Shown here piece after piece: positions 57,301 to 64,000 of a stretch of 64,000 nucleotides of DNA. Both the position numbers and the translations under genes were made by a program. The stretch comes from Calonectria ilicicola (Eukaryota > Ascomycota > Sordariomycetes > Hypocreales > Nectriaceae). The notes under the pieces are model-generated. The model did no database searches and was not told the DNA's origin. It was given only the letters and a program-made list of their open reading frames with translations. The stretch is from NCBI GenBank assembly GCA_020809705.1, contig CP085834.1, forward strand, positions 2,790,001 to 2,854,000. Reading direction: 5' to 3'. Positions within the stretch are counted from its first letter, which is position 1. Every line of letters begins with the position of its first letter.

Positions 57301-58168
57301 TTGGCCGTTTTCCCCAAGATTTGATCAAGCTCTTTAATGTGCTCGCCAGCTCTCATAACATGGCCACCAGCCGACGAGCCAGGCTGATCCAGTGCCAAGC
57401 GGACTTGGATCTTGGACTGTTCTTCGCCAAGATAACGAGACAGAAGCGACGAAGTCATTATCCTAGCTAGCGGCAGCAAGGTCGTCTTGCTTCGATGTTG
57501 TGAGGAAGGGACCAACGAGTTGACGATCGCCAGAATTCGGTATCGGCCTCCCTTCACTCTATGAACCAGGCGTTGAGGTTATTCTCGGTTCAGTCTGTTG
57601 CTGCAGTGCAGTCGTGATTTTGAACCGAGTCGCTTTTTGCAAGTGCAAACGGCAGTATCGGTATTCTGGATCCCGAACAAGGAACTAAATCTGCAACGAG
57701 AAACGTCTAAATGTGATTTTCAGTGTTTAGGCAAGAACCGCAATCATGAGGACGAGCAGCAACATCCAACCTACGAATCGCCTCGCCCTAGAGTCTCTCC
57801 GACAATATTCCTCGTTTCATCGCATTCGATGGAAGACATGGTGGCTTGCGCGAGGTGGCTTGTTGTGGCTCGTTCAGCTGATGGACGGCGATTCGATCAT
57901 GATGTGGGAGTGGGGCTGGCGGACAGTCAGTTAGCTCTCGTCACCGACATCAGCACCCGCAGAAGATAGCGACAATCCAATTTCCTTGGCCTACGAAGTT
58001 CCTTAGCGAAATCCTCAACTTGGTGCTATTTTTCAACGTCGTCGAAAGCGGAATTTCCTGTCGAATCGCGATTTTGCGAGGTCCAACAATCTTGACTTGT
58101 ATCTCGACTTTCGCTCAAGCTGCCTCAAATCAGTCAACCCGCCAGCGTCTTGATAGGAACCCTCAGCG
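54356..58168. other. Long gene-poor region
   Basis: About 3.8 kb. Left half AT-rich, without a credible gene. The right half (56.2-58.1 kb) has many overlapping short frames with coding-like composition on both strands, one of which is listed separately at 57192-57458. This part may be a decayed gene or repeat. Confidence 0.4.
57192..57458 (-). CDS. Possible small protein or 3' exon, unidentified
   Basis: An 88-codon frame from an ATG at 57458 to a stop at 57192, with an AG acceptor just upstream (CCGCTAG). It looks coding: helical and charged, with D-Q-P-G-S-S-A-G-G-H and K-E-S-N-E-A-L-E-S-L-N. It may be the last exon of a larger gene whose other exons I could not find, or a remnant. No family is recognised. 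Confidence 0.35.
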   Translation of the reverse strand: MTSSLLSRYLGEEQSKIQVRLALDQPGSSAGGHVMRAGEHIKELDQILGKTAKESNEALESLNARLPGQYMGMFKDLEGMVTSVKVRS

Positions 58169-58963
58169 ATGGGCGCCTCTAGGGCTTCGGCGTGCTTAGG
58201 ACCAGCTAGTTTGAACCTTGGAGACGGCTATCGACTCGCGTGTCCGATCTATGCCGTATTTCCTGATTGCCCTACTGGTCCCAAAACGTGCCCCGGTGGC
58301 TCCATTGATATTCCGCATTTAAAGTATGCCTTGTCATTTGTAATAATCGAATGGCTATTAACAATGACAGAGCACCTGAAACGACATCATCTGTGCGACT
58401 GCCGGTCACCCTGTGTTAACCCAATCCATATTACGCCAGACCAGTTCGAGCCTTTACGCAAGAGGAAACGCAGAACAAATGGCGGAGGTCCTTTGACGGA
58501 ACAGTGGTTCGGAATCTTCAACTACTTATTCCCAGGAAACCCCTTGACTCCAGCCCCTTACGTGCCTACACTCGGTAAAATTATGGCAGTCGCCCGTGAC
58601 CCGCCACACGACGTTAGGAAGCATTTGGAAACGGTTGTGCGGCAACCAGGAAACGGGGAACTATTAGACACTGCCTATCAATCATCTACTTCCCTTTCCT
58701 CAACTCTGGTGCTGATTGACTACCTGAGTCACACCGGTGCCCAGCCTGATCTATCACGCGGTGTGGAAATGCAAAATAACAGCCCTTCGCCGACAACCAT
58801 CACAAACAAAGACTCGCCTACTCAGCCGTTAACCCCACGAATCATCCCAGCTATCATAGCTGAGTCCCAGGGTGTGCAGGATATGAATCAGGAACCGGAA
58901 TGTGCCAAATTGCTGGATGAGTGGTTTCATCTAGACAGGCTTAATGAAACCTTTTCTATGTAG
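58169..58963 (+). CDS. Degenerate C2H2-like zinc-finger protein (fungal type)
   Basis: A 264-codon frame. R-L-A-C-P-I-Y, E-H-L-K-R-H-H, T-P-D-Q-F-E-P-L-R-K-R-K and E-Q-W-F-G-I-F-N-Y-L-F-P-G follow the order of a common fungal protein group with a cysteine/histidine finger and a downstream R-R/Q-W-F-x-I-F-x-x-L-F-P block. Between I-P-H-L-K and E-H-L-K a 45-nt stretch starting TATGCC and ending ATGACA interrupts the finger while keeping frame. It looks like an unspliced or altered intron (preceded by AAAG-T, followed by G-AG). The second finger cysteines are partly missing. The gene may be decaying; upstream exons were not found. DNA binding is doubtful. Confidence 0.5.
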   Translation: MGASRASACLGPASLNLGDGYRLACPIYAVFPDCPTGPKTCPGGSIDIPHLKYALSFVIIEWLLTMTEHLKRHHLCDCRSPCVNPIHITPDQFEPLRKRKRRTNGGGPLTEQWFGIFNYLFPGNPLTPAPYVPTLGKIMAVARDPPHDVRKHLETVVRQPGNGELLDTAYQSSTSLSSTLVLIDYLSHTGAQPDLSRGVEMQNNSPSPTTITNKDSPTQPLTPRIIPAIIAESQGVQDMNQEPECAKLLDEWFHLDRLNETFSM

Positions 58964-59291
58964 CTTTATCTAGAATTATGCTTTAAGATAAATACTATAT
59001 CATTCATAAGACTTGAGTTATTATTTGTTCCATTCGCCACCCGGTTTCCTCATTATCATTATACCTCAATGGTTTCTATGCCGGCCTACCCTACAGATCA
59101 ACCAGGATATTCAACGCGAAGATTCATCTGACACGCAAACTATCAACGCTTTTGAACAGAGAGTACATGAATACATCTTATATATTAACTTCGAATGAAT
59201 ATTTGGTCAAATTAGGTAATTACTTTTTAACTGGAAATGGCTCCCATCATATTCAGCACCCATTAACATTCCGTTAGAATCCCATTTGTCT
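58964..59291. other. Short intergenic region between converging genes
   Basis: 328 bp, AT-rich, with nothing recognised. Confidence 0.5.
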
Positions 59292-62200
59292 TCATTCACG
59301 CTCGCTTGAGCTGTCATCCAGATCATCCAGATCCTTCTGTGCTTCTTGTTTTTCCTTCTCCTTTTCCTTCTCCTTATCTTGTTCTCTTAGTGGGCGATAT
59401 TTGTCCAGTGCACAAGTCAACCAGGTCAAGTGATCCAATATTTCATCTTCCTTCTTCGCGTACTTATCCATAATCTTTTGTTTCAGGTATCCTTGGAAAT
59501 ATCAGTAAATATTTAATAAAATAAATCAGGGTAGGGAACATACTCCAGAAGACTTTGATTAAATCAATGAGATTATACAGCGCAACTTGGAACAGAAATG
59601 AAGTGATGAGGATTGGAAGTAACAATACTCCAATCATAAGATTCAAGTATGTCCTCCAGTTGGTAAACTCCAACTTCTTGGCGCTGTTGACTGCAGCTTC
59701 AATTCTCCGAGCGGGTAGCTCAAGAGATATGTATGCGAACCAAAACCAAAAATGCCAAGAAGTGGTCTCTGCGTGGATATCGCGTCGCTTAGGGAACTTC
59801 ATCTTGTGCTCCCGGTGGTGTGATTTTCGTTCCAGTGCCTGTTCAGGGTCGCCTGGTTCTTTGTCCCTCCTCTTCTTTCGATCCGACCGTGATTTGAACA
59901 AGGAACTTGTTGCAATTTTTTCTCTTGAATATTTGTCAACCAACTTGGGCAATTCGCGCACGCCAGCGTTCAGTCTTCTTGCGTTGGCTAGTGCCACAGC
60001 TGTGAGAAGAAGAGCCACTATTGCACATATAATCATAGGGAGTAAAACAGCGCTCGGCGGCTCCTCACTCAAACTGAATACACTAGCAGCAAACCCCAGG
60101 GGGAGAAATACCACAGTGACATAGGTGAAGAACCGAATATTTTCTGAGCCACGTAGGCTGAGGTCGTTGCTAATCTGGTCTCGACTGCTCCTCAGTGTTC
60201 CCTTTAATGACTTGATGTTATTGTAGTATTTGTTCAGATCTCGAATGCGGATGCGGTTCGTTCCTTCTAGCTTCCGGATAAACTGACGATATGTGCTCTC
60301 GTCGTTGCGTGTCCAACGTGGGCGTTCCTGGCCACGATCCTTATCGCGAGATTCCCATTTGGAGATTGTGAGCAGCACATCAGAAAGCTCCTCTTCAACA
60401 ACTTGCAAAATCTGCTGGTATCTCTGCCACTGGGCGCTAGATTTAAAATAGTCGTCGCTGCTTAGGGTTGAGGGCGAAAGGGCACCGTCCTCAATGTCAA
60501 GCTCTTTTCGGACCTTATAGTAGATGGCTTTCGTGCTCCCGACAAGCTGTTTCAGCATGTTGTCAAAAAGATGCAGCTCTAGTACCTTTCTTTGTCTCCA
60601 GCATGCTTGCTCATTGACTAAATCCCCTTTGCCACCCCAAGGAGGTGTAAAGGCACCGATAACCTTTTCTTGATCAAAAAGATTGTCACTGGAGGTGCGC
60701 AGCCTCCTCATCTTTCTAGGTATATGTTCGACCACATAACAGGTCCAATATCTGTCAAAGAAATCTCCTTGAAACCTGAAACCGATACTAGCCTGAACGA
60801 GCTTCATTTGTGTATTGGTTGGTAGGGCTATCTCGTTCGGTGGAGGTATACCGTTGATGGGCGGTTTGGGCGTTGCATTAACTAATTGATAGAAGCTGAG
60901 GTGAAGCTCAGTCTCCCATTCATTGATAGCCATTGTAGTATCATCAAAAAAGTAATTTTCAAGCCGCCAATGGCGGTCAAAAAATAGAGATATTGCTGGC
61001 TGTTCTTCCTCTGCAGCGGTGAGGAAACAAATCAATCCAGTTTGCGTTGAAGCACACGGAAGCCAAACTACTCGCTTTTTCGCACTCCTAGCTGTGCGAG
61101 ACGCTCTGAGGCCTTCCCAAAGTTCGTAATTCCGATCTTTCTTATTCTTTTTGATTCCATATGCTTGGCTTTCCGATTTGGTCAGAAACTTTTGTTTTGG
61201 AACATCTACAATCCATGAGATGGTTGCGGTCTTATCAATTTTCATACTCATCCGTTCATCTCGAGCCTTTTCAGATTTTTTATCAAGTTCATTTAACGCC
61301 GCTTCAATGACTGAGCCGGTAGTGTCGCCGCGAGCTTGTGATTGTATTTCAACTAGTTCCTTCTCAAGATCATTATGTGTATACTGGCGTTTACCGGTCG
61401 TAAAAAACGTCGGGTAATTGTATAGCCATTCTTCTTTCAGCTCCACAATGCTGCTTTGGTCAATAAGGCTGTTAAATGGCATGTTTTTCTTCATGGCCAT
61501 GCTCTTGACTGGCTGTGATTTGACCAAGACCTTGGTGGCGATGTTGGGACTCTGGTTAATTGCAGTATTCCCTTGAAATTCTCGGTCTGCCACGGGAGAC
61601 TGTCGTTTTGATTGTGCAGTAAGCAACTCTGCTATTTCTTCCAGCTGATCATGAGTTCCTCCAGCTCTTGCAGATAAGTCTACTCCAGCTCGATCTTGTG
61701 GCAATTGTTCCGATTGCTTAGCGAGCCACAGTGAATGAAGTTTTTCATTGTGGGTTAAGAGAATAAATGGAATCTCAAAAGTAGAATGAAAGAAAAAGTC
61801 CCTGTCTGATTCACGTGTAAACAACGTCGGTTCTTTCGTGGTACTGTCGATTTGTCCATGAAACATGCCATTTGCACTTGTAGCACGAAACAGGACGTTA
61901 ATAGCAGACATGACCAAATCTCTTGGAGAACGACGCTTGTTCAAGCTTCTTCCCATAGTGCCCACCATGATTGCGAGTGCGTAGCGGATCAAGTTGTCCC
62001 ACCCAGTCTCCGAGTTCTCACTATGATAAAGCTGTGCCTCGAGCGTATTCTCCCATACTTCATTAAATGATGTTTCAGCAAGGAAGAAATTCAGGTCGAG
62101 GCCGTATAATAATGCTGTGTCTCCAGCATGAAAAAGAAACCGAGTTTCGCGAGTAGATCGGGTCATGGCTAGCATTCGTTTTTTTGAAACGTCATTTTCA

Positions 62201-64000
62201 GCAGTAAATCGCCGCAGAATTTCTCGCTGAACATCGCCTGCAGCAAATTGCTTGAGTAATTGTTTGTCCTTTTCTGAAAAGGAATTCTTGTCATGTTTCT
62301 GCGTGGCATCTGCGCCTATTCTGGGGCTCTTGGCGCTGCTCTTTGAGACATTTTGTGCTTCGGTGGCTGCCTTTTGTTCTGCTTGGGATAATTTTGACTT
62401 GGAAGCATTAAGTGAGTAGGACTCAATTATTTTCAAAGCTCTCCAAATCCAGAAATGTGCATTAAGGCGATATTTACTATAGCCCTCCACGCTTGAATGT
62501 GGCCATGCGCGTGCGCCTCGCTTATCCGATGCATTTAGGCTTTGAATCCAACTTATTGAAGTGCCCAACACCAGGCGTCGCGAAATATCACGATCTGGGT
62601 CGTCTTTGTATACATTTGCGAATTCTGCAGCCTTGATGATTTGGAAGGCAGAATCTGTGAATGAATTGTTTGGTGTGAAGGACTCACTGCCTGAAGGCAT
62701 AATCTTGCCGTTGACCCAGTAGTTGGCGACAAAACACCCTGATGCCGATTTTTCAGCCATCGATAACCACTTTACATGGCCCCGACAAACACGTTTGATC
62801 CTTTGCGACAGAAATTCATAGGCACTGTGATTCTCAAAGGACATTTCTTTAAGCCGCCTTGAGATTTCCAATAAGAAGCTGAAGGCAAAGCTATTTTTGT
62901 TAGTATATCTTGATGAATCAGGTTCTATACAGAATGGGTACATACAAACTTGCAGAAGAACAGACGCGATGACCTGACATGTCCCCGCAAGTTAATGCAA
63001 TCGCAGCGTCGCCATTTTTATCGCTTTCTTCGATTGGTATGGCGCATACAGATAGAATATGCTCAAGCGTCCGCTGCGAAACGAAATCAATATGGTTGAT
63101 GGGGCTTATCTTATTGTCAGGAACTCCGTCCAGGGTCTTCATAGTGGTTGTCGGATTAGTTGGTCTATCTGTAAATGGTGGAACCTGAAGTTTTGTGTCG
63201 TCGCTTTCTTTGATCGTTTGGGAAACATAAAATTGTTCGAAGCGAGCTGATTCATTCCTGAGATGCCGGTTGACATTTGCCGTTGCTTCAGGAATTAGGA
63301 ATTCTGTCCAATCTTGGCTCATATCCTTGTACTTTTGTAAATGAATCATTTTATACGCGACAACGATTTCGAGGGTTTCATTGCTGTCCAAGTTTTTGAT
63401 CAGCAAATTGAACCCCTCCTCGTCAACACCACCATTGGGAGACATTTCCCATTTCACGGCTTCGCCGTTTACAAATACCGACACTAAAATCACGATGGCA
63501 CCACGATCTATGTCTTCTTCTTGCACATCCTTATTCCTGCTAGGTTGTGCTTGGTCCGGGACCGGGGTCCTCGGGTATAAAGGATCTGGTTCATCAGTGT
63601 GGGACTGACCCTGCTCAGATTGAGTGGAGGCGACCGTGAATGTGTGTGCTAGAACCCATCCATATCTATTTGGGGCCATGGTGTGATAATGGTCAGCTCG
63701 TCGGTCATTGAAGTGATTCTTCGAGGCAAGATATTCCAGCTCTCGGATATGAATGCGGCTCTCAAAATGAACCGAAATCTCGTGGTGCTCTTCCCTCTTG
63801 TTCTTGATGAGGTACTGCTGAAGCACAGTCTTATCCTTTACCATCCATTGAATCGTTACATCCGATTCATCATTATCATATCTATACCGTGGCCATCTGT
63901 TGTGCACATAGCCAAGGCTAGGGCGCTCCGTGAGATCAACACCAGATATTTGGAGCCCATATGTAAGTTCTGTTTCTTTCTTTTGCCCCCGAAGATCAAA
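59292..64000 (-). CDS. Very large CorA-like membrane protein (5' partial)
   Basis: Open from the right edge of the window; the start lies outside. Exons: 64000-62946 (partial), 62890-59544 and 59491-59292, giving 1,533 visible residues. Intron 1 has GTATGT, an ACTAAC branch site and AATAG; intron 2 has GTATGT and CCAAG. The last exon gives a Lys/Glu-rich tail ending S-S-S-E-R-E. The N-terminal 1,100 residues are soluble and of unknown fold. About residue 1180 onward, F-F-T-Y-V-T-V-V-F-L-P-L-G-F-A-A-S-V-F-S-L and a second helix form the hairpin typical of CorA-type channels, preceded by a long helical stalk. The Gly-Met-Asn signature after helix 1 is absent (F-S-L-S-E instead). Two further hydrophobic segments follow near the C-terminus. 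Metal transport is therefore uncertain. Confidence 0.8.

Noticed and set aside
1..64000. Search for CRISPR arrays, bacterial operons and PKS/NRPS backbone genes
   Set aside because: No spaced direct repeats and no such backbone domains are visible; the DNA is fungal nuclear in style.

Overview
The window looks like nuclear DNA of a filamentous ascomycete (Pezizomycotina). Genes are separated and carry many short GT-AG introns, mostly about 45-95 bp. The families are typical of moulds: HET domain, bZIP with a DUF3425-like tail, a DUF3433-like membrane protein, CDH-type cytochrome, 4CL-like ligase, sugar porters and GH3. One intron-containing tRNA-Ile is present. The species cannot be fixed from the sequence alone. 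Exon structures were worked out by hand, and most multi-exon models close with an in-frame stop and a total length divisible by three.

Layout, 0-20 kb: a Ca2+ P-type ATPase (minus); a divergent Arf-like GTPase with a broken P-loop; a secreted HExxH protein converging on a secreted CDH-cytochrome-like protein; a divergent pair of polyol-type zinc dehydrogenase and MFS sugar porter, the porter carrying an in-frame stop; and a HET protein. 19-30 kb: a 4CL-like acyl-CoA synthetase, a ten-exon Hsp70/HSPA12-like ATPase, a membrane-tethered P-loop GTPase, an unknown arginine-rich/coiled-coil protein and a class I methyltransferase. 30-40 kb: gene-poor DNA holding a small secreted cysteine-rich protein with a Kex2-type site, a small unknown protein and a DUF3433-like membrane protein.

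40-53 kb is the most coherent metabolic stretch: PanB-like ketopantoate hydroxymethyltransferase, FMN-dependent alpha-hydroxy-acid oxidase, RidA-family deaminase, bZIP regulator, sugar porter and GH3 beta-glucosidase without a signal peptide. The oxidase/RidA and porter/GH3 genes are two divergent pairs. A plausible reading, which is inference, is import and intracellular cleavage of a glycoside plus processing of a 2-oxo/2-hydroxy acid. 53-64 kb: a coiled-coil protein, about 4 kb of apparently empty or decayed DNA, a degenerate C2H2-like protein and a very large CorA-like membrane protein running off the right edge.

Non-coding structure includes two related foldback MITE-like elements (28.6 and 41.8 kb), two inverted copies of a tRNA-like repeat differing mainly by C-to-T changes (34.2 and 46.9 kb), and a tRNA-like relic at 19.15 kb.
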